Below, piece by piece: positions 9,338-18,243 of a DNA stretch of 64,000 nt. This stretch comes from Rhodospirillaceae bacterium. GTDB taxonomy: Bacteria; Pseudomonadota; Alphaproteobacteria; JAEUKQ01. The DNA lies in contig JADKIX010000011.1 in NCBI GenBank assembly GCA_016722635.1, positions 310,001 through 374,000 of the forward strand, given 5' to 3'. Within the stretch, counting starts at the first letter, position 1, and each line of letters starts with the position of its first letter. Made by a program: the position numbers and the translations under genes. The notes beneath the pieces are model-generated. The model ran no database searches. It had not been told where the DNA came from and saw nothing but the letters and a program-made list of their open reading frames with translations.

Positions 9338-9366
9338 TTGTATCAAAGAGAGTTATTTGATATAAA
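9338..9366 (+). promoter_or_regulatory. Putative sigma-70-type promoter of ftsK
   Basis: TTGTAT and TATAAA are separated by exactly 17 bases and lie 35 bases before the ftsK start codon. This is the best promoter-like pair in the ubiH-ftsK divergent gap. The call rests on sequence alone. Confidence 0.45.
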
Positions 9367-9401
9367 TACCAAGAATTATTTTAGCAAAACCATGAAAGCA
9401 A

Positions 9402-11879
9402 ATGAACCCCTATAACGATCCCCAACGTAATCCTTTCTTATCTCCTGCCATAAAATTTTTCATCCGAAAAAGAGCTATCGAGGCGGGTGGCGTGGCCATA
9501 TGGCTGTTGGCATTTATTTTGATGTTGAGCGTTGTTTATTTTGACCACAACGATGCTTCTTTCAACAAGATAACGAATCAGACCTCAGTCAATATTTTGG
9601 GGCATTGGGGGGGGTACATTGGCGATTTATTTTTACAATATATCGGCCTTGGAAGCAGTGCGGTGATTATGATCATGATGATTTGGGGATGGCAAATTAT
9701 CTCGGCAACCCGCTCAAGGAATTTTGGAATCAAGCTAGTGTTGGCGTTTTTCTTTGTTCTGGTTACCTGCTTATTTTTTTCAAACCTTCACCCTGCCAAA
9801 AATTGGCCTGATATGCTTGGCTGCGGCTTAGGCGGTTGCATCGGTTGGTGGATGAACACCCAATTGCAGCCAGCAGGGATGGATCATTCTTTCCTGATAA
9901 TGGGGATATGCCTTGCGATTTTGGCCACTTTATTTATTTATATTGCAGATATACCCTGGGCTACCTACAGGAATTTTATTCAGTTTTTAGCTCGTTTACT
10001 GAAAGCATCTCTGAAAACATTATGGGCGTTTGTCGCTTGGATATATAGGAAAATAGCGGCTATTTTCACCCCCCAAACAGCTGATAATAAAGTTGCGGTG
10101 AATGATCCTACCATAAATGTTGGGGCACACAATCCGATGCAAAAACCGACAGCCATTCTAAGGAAACCGCTTACCGCAACCCCCATTTTACTAAATCCGG
10201 CAACCCGAGCATTGGCAACAGATCAATCGGTATTACCTGTTAGACCTGAAATTTCAGCGCTAGAAAAATCTTTGCCCGAAGCAAGCAGTCCTAAAAAACC
10301 GGTCAGAAAACGATTGTTTGATAAAAAACCTTCTCCAGAAAAAGTGGTGGCTGAGCCTGTACGCTCGTCTTTCGAGCTCCCCCCTGTGGAATTAATGGCG
10401 CCACCCGCATCAAATGAAAAAATCCAAAAATTGAATGTGGAAGGATTGGAAAAAAACGCCCGTTTACTCGAATCGATTTTAAACGATTTCGGTATCCAGG
10501 GGGATGTGGTGAATGTTCGCCCTGGTCCCGTTGTTACCCTGTATGAGCTTGAACCTGCACCGGGCACTAAGACTAGCCGGGTCATTGGCCTTGCCGATGA
10601 TATTGCAAGATCGATGAGCGCTGTCTCCGTGCGTATCGCCGTGGTTCCCGGCCGCAGTGTCATTGGCATTGAAATGCCTAACCAAAAACGGGAAATGGTC
10701 AGTTTTCGGGAACTGCTTTCGGACGACAGTTACAAAAAAAATACAGCCAGCTTAGCTTTAGCGTTAGGTAAGGACATTGGCGGCGGCCCTATTGTGGTGG
10801 ATTTAGCCAAGATGCCGCATTTGTTGATTGCCGGAACCACGGGGTCAGGCAAATCGGTTGCCATCAATACCATGATCCTATCGCTTTTATATCGACTATC
10901 ACCGGATCAGTGTAAATTCATCATGATTGACCCTAAAATGCTGGAATTATCTGTTTATGATGGCATCCCCCATCTGTTATCCCCGGTGGTGACCGACCCG
11001 AAGAAGGCCATCGTTGCCTTAAAATGGACGGTACGGGAAATGGAAACAAGATACAGAGCCATGTCAAAACTGAGCGTCCGTAACATCGCTGGCTATAATG
11101 AGCGGATTGCCACTGCCAAAAAAACCGGCGAAATCTTGATGCACCGGGTTCAAACCGGATTTGACCCAGCCACGGGCAAGCCTATCTTCGAAGAAGAACC
11201 TTTTGTTCTTGCCCCCCTGCCTTTTATCGTGGTGGTGGTGGATGAGATGGCCGATTTGATGCTAGTGGCCGGGAAAGATATTGAAGCAACCATTCAGCGC
11301 CTAGCCCAAATGGCCAGGGCTGCCGGTATTCACATTATTATGGCCACCCAACGACCATCCGTTGATGTTATCACCGGCACCATTAAAGCCAATTTTCCCA
11401 CCCGGATCAGTTTCCACGTTACCTCAAGAATTGATAGCCGCACTATTCTTAGTGAACAAGGGGCTGAACAATTATTAGGGCAGGGCGATATGCTGTATAT
11501 GGGCCAGGGCGGCAAAATAATCCGTGTTCATGGGCCATTTGTTTCTGATCAAGAAGTTGAAAAAATCGTGCGGTTCCTCAAAGACCAGGGCCAGCCAAAT
11601 TATATTGAAGAAATTACGGAAGACGAGAATGAAGCGGGTAATACCGACGATGCGGCGGAAGCGGATAATGGGGGTGACGATTTATATGACCAAGCCGTCT
11701 CTATTGTATCTAGGGAAAAGAAAGCTTCCACCAGTTTTATCCAACGCCATTTGCAAATCGGTTATAACCGGGCCGCAAGGATTATGGAGAAAATGGAAAA
11801 AGAAGGTGTGGTTAGTGCGGCGAACCATGTCGGCAAACGCGAAGTTTTGGGACGTCATAATCAAGAGGAAATGCCATGA
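9402..11879 (+). CDS. ftsK: DNA translocase FtsK
   Basis: FtsK pumps DNA through the division septum and activates dimer resolution at dif. The 825-residue protein has N-terminal membrane helices (about residues 25-195), a variable Pro-rich linker, an alpha domain, the RecA-like motor with Walker A GTTGSGKS (478-485) and Walker B VVVVDEMADL (about 608-617), and a C-terminal winged-helix gamma domain (about 760-825, QAVSIVSREKKASTSFIQR) that reads KOPS. It overlaps lolA by four bases (ATGA), so they are co-transcribed. The compact linker is usual for alphaproteobacteria. Confidence 0.97.
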   Translation: MNPYNDPQRNPFLSPAIKFFIRKRAIEAGGVAIWLLAFILMLSVVYFDHNDASFNKITNQTSVNILGHWGGYIGDLFLQYIGLGSSAVIMIMMIWGWQIISATRSRNFGIKLVLAFFFVLVTCLFFSNLHPAKNWPDMLGCGLGGCIGWWMNTQLQPAGMDHSFLIMGICLAILATLFIYIADIPWATYRNFIQFLARLLKASLKTLWAFVAWIYRKIAAIFTPQTADNKVAVNDPTINVGAHNPMQKPTAILRKPLTATPILLNPATRALATDQSVLPVRPEISALEKSLPEASSPKKPVRKRLFDKKPSPEKVVAEPVRSSFELPPVELMAPPASNEKIQKLNVEGLEKNARLLESILNDFGIQGDVVNVRPGPVVTLYELEPAPGTKTSRVIGLADDIARSMSAVSVRIAVVPGRSVIGIEMPNQKREMVSFRELLSDDSYKKNTASLALALGKDIGGGPIVVDLAKMPHLLIAGTTGSGKSVAINTMILSLLYRLSPDQCKFIMIDPKMLELSVYDGIPHLLSPVVTDPKKAIVALKWTVREMETRYRAMSKLSVRNIAGYNERIATAKKTGEILMHRVQTGFDPATGKPIFEEEPFVLAPLPFIVVVVDEMADLMLVAGKDIEATIQRLAQMARAAGIHIIMATQRPSVDVITGTIKANFPTRISFHVTSRIDSRTILSEQGAEQLLGQGDMLYMGQGGKIIRVHGPFVSDQEVEKIVRFLKDQGQPNYIEEITEDENEAGNTDDAAEADNGGDDLYDQAVSIVSREKKASTSFIQRHLQIGYNRAARIMEKMEKEGVVSAANHVGKREVLGRHNQEEMP

Positions 11880-12529
11880 GAAAACTATCTGTTTCTTTTA
11901 TTTTACAGCGATTTATTTTTATCAATTTATTATTGGTAGGCCTTTTCAGCAGTCGGTTTTCCTTGGCTGCCCCTCCCGCAATCCCTTTGACGGAGCAAGA
12001 TATAAAAGATTTAAAAAAAGTGGAGGAATATTTTAACAACATCCAAACCTTGCAAGCGAATTTTAGCCAATATACCAAGTCAGGAATGTCCACAGGTACA
12101 ATGTACATACGTAGGCCCAACCAAATGCGGGTGGAATATAACCCACCTATCCCCGTACTGATTGTCGCCAGCGGCCGGTTGGTTAGTTATTATGACAAAG
12201 AATTAAACCAATTAACGGAAGCGCCTTTATCCTCAACCCCATTGGGGTTAATTTTGGCGCAACCCTTTAGTTTGCAAAAAGGCACAACCATTACGAAAAT
12301 AGCGCGCTCCCCCCAGGAATTGCAAGTCATCTTATATCAATCAGATGCACCAGATGCGGGCTTATTAGAGCTGGTTTTTACGACAACCCCTTTCCAGATA
12401 AAATATTGGCGAATCATTGATTCGGCAAATCGCGGCACCCAGGTGGTCATTAGTAACATCAAGCTGAACAGTCCCTTAAGCAACAACCTGTTTGCTCGCC
12501 CCTCTCAGACAGAAAGGGATACCCGGTAA
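11876..12529 (+). CDS. lolA: Outer-membrane lipoprotein carrier protein, LolA-like
   Basis: A periplasmic chaperone that carries lipoproteins from LolCDE to the outer membrane. It has an N-terminal signal peptide (hydrophobic core to about residue 32, cleavage near SLAAP). The LolA-like fold follows: VEEYFNNIQTLQANFSQ, GTMYIRRPNQMRVEY and a C-terminal VVISNIKLNSPLS strand region. The length of 217 residues is normal. Translation is coupled to ftsK through an ATGA overlap, an arrangement common in alphaproteobacteria. Confidence 0.92.
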   Translation: MRKLSVSFILQRFIFINLLLVGLFSSRFSLAAPPAIPLTEQDIKDLKKVEEYFNNIQTLQANFSQYTKSGMSTGTMYIRRPNQMRVEYNPPIPVLIVASGRLVSYYDKELNQLTEAPLSSTPLGLILAQPFSLQKGTTITKIARSPQELQVILYQSDAPDAGLLELVFTTTPFQIKYWRIIDSANRGTQVVISNIKLNSPLSNNLFARPSQTERDTR

Positions 12530-12560
12530 CCACTTCAAAGAAAGCGTTATCAAAAAGCGG

Positions 12561-12597
12561 CCTCTTTTACTCGGATACCCCAACCTAGTAGAAGAGG
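12561..12597 (+). terminator. Stem-loop downstream of lolA
   Basis: CCTCTTTTACT pairs with AGTAGAAGAGG (11 pairs including one T-G) around a 15-base loop, 32 bases after the lolA stop. The tail is only loosely T-rich, so termination is plausible rather than clear. Confidence 0.4.
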
Positions 12598-12673
12598 ATT
12601 TGACGAACATTTTGTTTTCCCATAAAATCCTTCCTGTGTGACATCGTTTTAACTTCAAATCTTTTGGTCAATC

Positions 12674-13453
12674 ATGGCAAAATTGTCTGTATCTGCCCCT
12701 GTTATCGGAATTCCAGCTTGCATTAAGGAACTTGAACTAACCCCTTTTCATGCCGTTAACCAAAAATATATTATGGCGGTTATTCAAGGGCTGGATGCTA
12801 TTCCTATGATCATTCCGGCCATGGGCAGTGTTTTGAATTTTGATGGATTGTTAACCAAAGTCGACGGGTTGCTTTTCCCCGGCAGTGTTTCCAATATCCA
12901 GCCTCATCATTATAAAGGGGATGCAGACAGGCCAGACAGCCCACAAGATCCCGCCCGTGATTCGACCACCCTTCCGTTGCTACGTGCAGCCATCCACCAA
13001 GCAAAGCCCTTCTTATGTATTTGCCGGGGTATGCAAGAACTGAACGTTTCGTTGGGAGGCAGTTTATATCAACAAATTCACCAGGTCAGCGGTAAAATGG
13101 ACCACCGGGAAGTGGGCCATGCGACCGCCAAAGAAAAATATATGCCGCGCCATCCCATCCATATTCAAGACCATAGTGTACTGTCCAAAATTTATGGCCA
13201 ACCTACGGCGAAAGTCAATTCGCTGCATTGGCAGGGAATTAACCAGTTGGCAGCAGCCTTGCAGATTGAGGCCACCGCCCCAGATGGCATTATTGAAGCG
13301 GTATCGGTTAAAAATGCCGCAACTTTCATGATGGGGGTACAATGGCATCCCGAATATGATCTGGATGACCCCTTATCAAAAGCGATTTTCCAAGCTTTTA
13401 AAGCAGCGATCTGGCCAACAGATTCCAAGATGGCCAAGCGGAAGGCTGCGTAA
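12674..13453 (+). CDS. Gamma-glutamyl-gamma-aminobutyrate hydrolase family protein
   Basis: A class I glutamine-amidotransferase-like hydrolase (peptidase C26, PuuD-like). The nucleophile cysteine sits in CICRGMQELNV near residue 116, and the His-Glu pair is in VQWHPEYD near residue 222. The N-terminal GIPACIKE and the loop LLFPGSVSNIQP also fit PuuD relatives. PuuD frees GABA from gamma-Glu-GABA in putrescine breakdown, but no other puu gene is near, so the true substrate is open. It lies between lolA and xth in the same direction. Confidence 0.88.
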   Translation: MAKLSVSAPVIGIPACIKELELTPFHAVNQKYIMAVIQGLDAIPMIIPAMGSVLNFDGLLTKVDGLLFPGSVSNIQPHHYKGDADRPDSPQDPARDSTTLPLLRAAIHQAKPFLCICRGMQELNVSLGGSLYQQIHQVSGKMDHREVGHATAKEKYMPRHPIHIQDHSVLSKIYGQPTAKVNSLHWQGINQLAAALQIEATAPDGIIEAVSVKNAATFMMGVQWHPEYDLDDPLSKAIFQAFKAAIWPTDSKMAKRKAA

Positions 13454-13510
13454 AATACTTGACCTGGTCAGGTGTGTGAGAAAAGAATTTCCACCATTTC
13501 AGAAAGTCTC

Positions 13511-14308
13511 TTGGCCTTGCGAATTGCTACATGGAATGTCAACTCTGTTCGTTTGCGCCTGCCATTGTTGGCTGCTTATATCCAGCAATCACAACCTGAT
13601 GTCATCTGCCTTCAAGAAACCAAAGTGGTTGATCAGGCTTTTCCCCAAGAATTTTTCCGCCAGTACGGTTATCCCCACCAACTGGTTTCCGGTATGAAAA
13701 GCTATAATGGCATGGCCGTCTTATCAAAAATTCCCTTCCATCCTTATCTGAAAAGATCGTGGTGCGATTTAGAAGATTGCCGGCATATTTCGGTAAAGCT
13801 TGAAAATAATAGGATTATTCATAATTTTTATGTCCCCGCAGGCGGCGATATTCCCGATTCGGCGGTCAATAAAAAATTTGCTCATAAATTGCAGTTTGTC
13901 CAGGAAATGGCTAGTTTTTTAAAAACCACCCACCTGCCCAGTGACCCAGTGATTATTTTGGGAGATTTTAATATTGCCCCCTTGCCCCAAGATGTATGGT
14001 CCCATCAACAGCTGCTGGGGGTCGTCAGCCATACTCCGATAGAGACAAATCATTTGGAGAAAGTCCGGGAGTCCCTTGCTTGGGTTGATGCCGTTCGCCA
14101 GTTTTTTCCCGCTGACCAGAAATTATATAGTTGGTGGAGTTACCGGGCGGCTGATTGGCAAAAAAGCAACCGCGGGCGCCGGTTGGATCATATTTGGGTT
14201 ACACCGTCTTTAAAGCCTTATCTCCACCATGCTGAAATTATCACCCATGCCCGGGGGTGGCCCACTCCTTCTGATCATGTGCCCGTCCATATTGATTTGG
14301 GGAATTAG
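13511..14308 (+). CDS. xth: Exodeoxyribonuclease III
   Basis: An AP endonuclease/3' exonuclease of base-excision repair with the EEP fold. Motifs: WNVNSVR, the metal-binding LQETK, ILGDFNIAP, RRLDHIWVT and the catalytic SDHVPVHID. The first conserved residues (LRIATWNV) fix the start near TTG 13511 or TTG 13517; a GTG at 13472 would add a non-conserved leader. About 265 residues, as usual. It is separated by only 10 bases from the convergent response-regulator gene. Confidence 0.95.
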   Translation: MALRIATWNVNSVRLRLPLLAAYIQQSQPDVICLQETKVVDQAFPQEFFRQYGYPHQLVSGMKSYNGMAVLSKIPFHPYLKRSWCDLEDCRHISVKLENNRIIHNFYVPAGGDIPDSAVNKKFAHKLQFVQEMASFLKTTHLPSDPVIILGDFNIAPLPQDVWSHQQLLGVVSHTPIETNHLEKVRESLAWVDAVRQFFPADQKLYSWWSYRAADWQKSNRGRRLDHIWVTPSLKPYLHHAEIITHARGWPTPSDHVPVHIDLGN

Positions 14309-14318
14309 GACTTGTCAT

Positions 14319-15015
14319 TTATGACGCATCATAGATAAGTTTGTATTTCCGAGACATTCTATCCATAGTCAAACGCAGGGGGAACCCCCCTTGCAGTTTT
14401 TGCCGCAGCCTGTAGATGTGGCTTTCCACCGTTCGGGTTTCAATATTATTGGCATAACCCCAAATTTCTTTTAGTAAATCCTTGCGGTTCAACCCTTCCG
14501 GCCGATGATGCAATGCTTTTAAAATGGCTATTTCTTTTTCCGTTAAATAGACTTTTTTATTGTTTTTTTTACAAAATATATATTGCTGCAAAGGATCAAA
14601 AAGATAGAGATCTGTTTCAATTGGTTTCCGTTCATTATTTTGCAACAGCAACTGTAAATACTCAACCAACTGCTGCAGACGGAATGGTTTTTGCAGCCAT
14701 TTGATCCCGCCTTGACGATATTCAGCCTCCCTATCGGTGGCCGCACTCAGGATAAGAAGTGGTTGATCTGGACTGGCATGTCTAAAATTTGCCAAAAAAT
14801 CGTCCATAACCCCTTGATCAAAGCCATCAAGATCCAAAACAATGACAGGCTTATGAGGACGTGGTGGGTATATATCAGATAGCTCTTGGGTGTAATCAAC
14901 AGCAATTCCTAATTTATTACCTAAATCAGTTTTTAATAATTGAGATCAAAAAAACGTCATGGCTTACCACCATGATTTGAGCCGGGATAGCTTTGTTATT
15001 TTTTAAATGGCCCAA
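14319..15015 (-). CDS. OmpR-family response regulator, split by a frameshift
   Basis: The C-terminal frame carries a receiver with phospho-aspartate in VIVLDLDGFD and the conserved lysine in WLQKPF. It ends in a winged-helix Trans_reg_C domain (LTEKEIAILKALHHRPEGL, ESHIYRLRQKL). The first about 35 residues (MVVSHDVFLISIIK) lie in another frame, which joins at a T5 run (plus strand 14930-14934); removing one base gives SIIKTDLGNKLGIAV. A TTG at 15013-15015 preceded by AAGGAAG is the likely start. The usual acidic pair of the receiver is reduced to HD. No sensor kinase is adjacent, so partner and targets are unknown. Confidence 0.8.
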
Positions 15016-15135
15016 GTTTTCTTCCTTTTGCTCCCTGCAGCTAATTTTTCTTAACCATTCTCATCGTAATATGTCATATATTATAAAATTGATTATGAAA
15101 CAGTGCCAACATTTTATTTTAAACGATAAGAACCC

Positions 15136-16254
15136 ATGACTGCGAAAGAACCACAGCCCTACATCTCAGCCTCTGCCCTAACCTACCGTTGCATCAGCGA
15201 AATAAAGCGCGGCAATCCTGTTATTTTGCAGCATCCAGCGGCCGCTTGCTTTTTTATAGCTTTAGACAGCTTGTCGGCTGCCGGATGGCGCCAATTATCC
15301 GCCCAATTTTCCGCAGATTGGCGTTTAGTCATTAGCCAGAACCGGTTATCCAGCCTGGAACAACAGCCGCTTCCTCCTCCTGCGTCTAACCAGGCAGTCG
15401 TCCGATCCTTACCAACCTGTTCTTATCAACAGCTCCGTGAATTATTATCGCTGGATGCTTTACCAACAACAGCTTACATTTCATCTAACACTCTTACTGT
15501 TGACATAGCCGAGAAAACCGCCCTTGCTTTGTTAAGACAAGCCGGTTTAATGCCCTTGGGAATCAGCCAATTTTTGCTGGCCGAATCGATTCCTTCTTAT
15601 ACAGGAAAGCATCATATTCTCTCTTTCAGTCTGGATCAATTGCAACCCATAGGCTCACCCAACAAAGAAGTGGATTTTGTAGTGGAAACCCTACTGCCCC
15701 TGACTGCTGCCGAAGAAAGCCGCATTATTTTATTTCGGGAAAAGGGCGCTGAAACAGAACATATGGCTGTCATTATCGGTAACCCCGATTTCACCAAACC
15801 CGCGCTTACCCGGATTCATTCATCCTGTTTAACGGGTGATGTGCTTGGCAGTTTACGCTGTGATTGCGGGTCACAACTGCAACAATCAATTGAATATATG
15901 GCAAAACACGGGGGCGGGGTTTTAATTTATTTATTACAAGAAGGCCGCAATATCGGTTTGGCCAACAAACTACGCTCCTATCATTTGCAAAACCAAGGTT
16001 TGGATACGTTGGCAGCCAATTGGCATTTAGGGTTTTCGGCGGATGAACGCTCTTTTGAGCTGGCCACCATTTTGCTAAAACATTTGGGGATTTCGTCTAT
16101 CCAACTGCTATCTAACAACCCCTTGAAATCACAGGCCCTGCAAGCAGGCGGGATAAAAATTGACCGGATGGTGCCGATGCTGGGACGCCGCAATGCTTTT
16201 AATCAGGATTATTTAAAAACAAAAAAACAAAAAATGGGACATCATTTGTCATAG
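15136..16254 (+). CDS. ribA: GTP cyclohydrolase II with extra N-terminal domain
   Basis: It opens GTP to 2,5-diamino-6-ribosylamino-pyrimidinone phosphate, the first step of riboflavin synthesis. The C-terminal half (about 175-372) is a complete RibA domain: zinc ligands CLTGDVLGSLRCDCG, the catalytic LLQEGRNIGLANK and the GTP-binding LLSNNP. The N-terminal 170 residues resemble a worn DHBP-synthase (RibB) domain (ISEIKRGNPVIL) without its acidic active-site signature, so this half is probably structural. A separate RibB would be needed elsewhere. Confidence 0.93.
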   Translation: MTAKEPQPYISASALTYRCISEIKRGNPVILQHPAAACFFIALDSLSAAGWRQLSAQFSADWRLVISQNRLSSLEQQPLPPPASNQAVVRSLPTCSYQQLRELLSLDALPTTAYISSNTLTVDIAEKTALALLRQAGLMPLGISQFLLAESIPSYTGKHHILSFSLDQLQPIGSPNKEVDFVVETLLPLTAAEESRIILFREKGAETEHMAVIIGNPDFTKPALTRIHSSCLTGDVLGSLRCDCGSQLQQSIEYMAKHGGGVLIYLLQEGRNIGLANKLRSYHLQNQGLDTLAANWHLGFSADERSFELATILLKHLGISSIQLLSNNPLKSQALQAGGIKIDRMVPMLGRRNAFNQDYLKTKKQKMGHHLS

Positions 16255-16348
16255 AAGCTGACACCTGACCCTTTTTTTTAAGCACTGTAGCCATAAAAAC
16301 GGTTGGAGGATTTTATTGCTTAGCATCGATTTTGGTGGTTTTTCATCC

Positions 16349-17038
16349 CTAGTTATTTGGGAGACGGGGGCCAAAAATTTTTGTCCCCAACCTTAATTGA
16401 GTGGAACCTAAGCGAATCGCGATTGGGTAATCCTGGCTCATCCCCATGCTTAGTTCTTTTAAGCCGCAGCGCTGGGCTAAACCATATAACAGGCTGAAAT
16501 GCGGGGCAGGATGTTGATCTGCGGGCGGGATGGCCATTAATCCTTTAACTTTTAATCCCAAATTTTGGCAGAAACTAACCAATTCTTGGGTTTTTTGTGG
16601 CGCAATCCCGCTTTTTTGGTCTTCATTTCCTGTATTTACTTGCACAAAATATTCTTTTTGCAGGGATTGTTTCTGTTGTTCTTTGGCTAGCATTTCTGCC
16701 AATTTTGGTCGGTCTACACTTTCAATCACATCAAACAAGGATAAAGCAGCAGCAACCTTATTGGTTTGTAAAGGGCCAATGATGTGCAGCCGCAATTTAG
16801 GACAGGACGAACGCAAAATGGGCCATTTCTCCAACGCTTCCTGCACATAATTTTCCCCAAACAATTGATGGCCTGCTTCCAATAAGCTCTTTATGAGCTC
16901 CGCTGGCTGTTGTTTGCCAACCACCAATATTTCGCACGAATCACTCGATCGACTTGCTTGCATCAGCAAAGAATGAATTTCTTGTTGGGTTTTTTGGTAT
17001 GTATCAATCAAGCTATTGTGCATGGCCTGCTTCATCAT
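16349..17038 (-). CDS. yggS: Pyridoxal phosphate homeostasis protein (YggS/PROSC family)
   Basis: A cytosolic PLP-binding TIM-barrel protein that buffers PLP. The PLP lysine is in LVVGKQQP, and FGENYVQEALEKW, HIIGPLQTNK, GLMAIPP and SMGMSQDYPIAI are all family signatures. The 229-residue length is normal. The paired ATGs at the start leave the exact first residue uncertain by one codon. The porin terminator lies just upstream, so it probably has its own promoter. Confidence 0.94.
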   Translation of the reverse strand: MMKQAMHNSLIDTYQKTQQEIHSLLMQASRSSDSCEILVVGKQQPAELIKSLLEAGHQLFGENYVQEALEKWPILRSSCPKLRLHIIGPLQTNKVAAALSLFDVIESVDRPKLAEMLAKEQQKQSLQKEYFVQVNTGNEDQKSGIAPQKTQELVSFCQNLGLKVKGLMAIPPADQHPAPHFSLLYGLAQRCGLKELSMGMSQDYPIAIRLGSTQLRLGTKIFGPRLPNN

Positions 17039-17083
17039 TCAAAATGTTTGGATAAAAACCTACCTGAGGCCCTTGACCAATAA

Positions 17084-17114
17084 AAAAGAGGGGACAAACT
17101 ATGCCCCCTCTTTT
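17084..17114 (-). terminator. Rho-independent terminator of the porin gene
   Basis: A perfect 10-bp stem (AAAAGAGGGG with CCCCTCTTTT) has an 11-base loop and, on the minus strand, a run of six T. It lies 20 bases after the porin stop and before yggS. It could also work weakly in the other direction. Confidence 0.85.
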
Positions 17115-17133
17115 CATCCTAACGATATCAAAA

Positions 17134-18243
17134 CTAGAAGCCGATCGTCATACCAAATTGGAAGGTATACGACTTATAGTTATCATTTCCAGCAATCTTT
17201 GCCTTATAAACATCATGGGTAACCGCGCCATCTAAAGTCACGCCAGTTCCTAAAGCATAAGAGGTGGTGATCATATAAACATCATGGGTATCTTTTTTGG
17301 AGACATTGTCCAAGTCATACCAAGCGCGCAGCCAGGTAAAGCCGAACTTGAACGCGTCCATTTGCCATGTGCCTGTTAAACCAAAGGTTTTGCTGTCCAA
17401 AGTATGAGCGCTACCCAAGTTAAATCCTTGTTGATAGCCCATGCCCAAGCTTAAATTGCCGAAGGTAACCGCACCACCAAACTGGTAGTAGCTGGCTTTC
17501 CCGCTGCCTTTATTGGTTTCAGGGTCAAATGCTTTTTCCCAACCGGCATAGGCGCTAACGCCAAAGCTGCCAATGGTCACATCATAGGTGGCCCCTAATG
17601 ACCATTCCCTGGAATCACCACTATTGCCACCATTCAGACCGCCTGCTGACCCATCCGGGAAGTTACTGGCATCATCTTCGGTATCATCAATCATGTAAGA
17701 TGTGGCCACCCGGAACCCACCGAAAGATGGCGAGAAATAGGCAATCTTGGTTCCTTTATCGTTAATAGTATTGCAAACGTCTGTTGAGTCACTATTAACT
17801 AATTGCAGACCGTCTCTACCCAAATTGCTGAAATTCATGGCGCCAGCAACCGGGAAAGCATCGGAAGCTGTGCTTAAACCACCGCACAATAACCCAGCAG
17901 CGCTGCCAAAGTTACCAATACGCACTTCACCCAAGCCACTCTTTAAGTAAGCATAGGTGGCATCGATTTGATCGCCCTTTGTTTGACCTTCCAACTCGAA
18001 TTTAACGCCAGCTGTGACCCCGATATCCATCGTGAATTCGCCGCTAAAATGAACTTCGGTATTTTGCTTTAAATTGGCGTTGCGACGGCCATCACCTTCG
18101 CTATATTTACTATCAGCGGTAAAACCGAGGGCTGCGTGATAAAAGCCAGAAATACCCAATTTTAACGGCTCGCCTGCATTAGCAGCCGAGAAAGAAGCAA
18201 CACTCATCAGTAATGTGCTACCCAAAAGAATTTTTTTCATCAT
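17134..18243 (-). CDS. Outer-membrane porin (Gram-negative porin family)
   Basis: A clear signal peptide (MMKKILLGSTLLMSVASFSAANA) precedes a 345-residue barrel rich in alternating strands and Gly/aromatic residues. It ends in phenylalanine (FQFGMTIGF), the signal for insertion by the BAM complex. It matches general diffusion porins of alphaproteobacteria. Two cysteines (in SAAGLLCGG and DVCNT) could form a loop disulfide. It has its own terminator and a 0.6-kb upstream gap, in keeping with a strongly expressed single gene. Solute preference cannot be told. Confidence 0.92.
   Translation of the reverse strand: MMKKILLGSTLLMSVASFSAANAGEPLKLGISGFYHAALGFTADSKYSEGDGRRNANLKQNTEVHFSGEFTMDIGVTAGVKFELEGQTKGDQIDATYAYLKSGLGEVRIGNFGSAAGLLCGGLSTASDAFPVAGAMNFSNLGRDGLQLVNSDSTDVCNTINDKGTKIAYFSPSFGGFRVATSYMIDDTEDDASNFPDGSAGGLNGGNSGDSREWSLGATYDVTIGSFGVSAYAGWEKAFDPETNKGSGKASYYQFGGAVTFGNLSLGMGYQQGFNLGSAHTLDSKTFGLTGTWQMDAFKFGFTWLRAWYDLDNVSKKDTHDVYMITTSYALGTGVTLDGAVTHDVYKAKIAGNDNYKSYTFQFGMTIGF

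Noticed and set aside
16255..16348. T8 run after ribA as an intrinsic terminator
   Set aside because: No stem of useful length precedes the T run.
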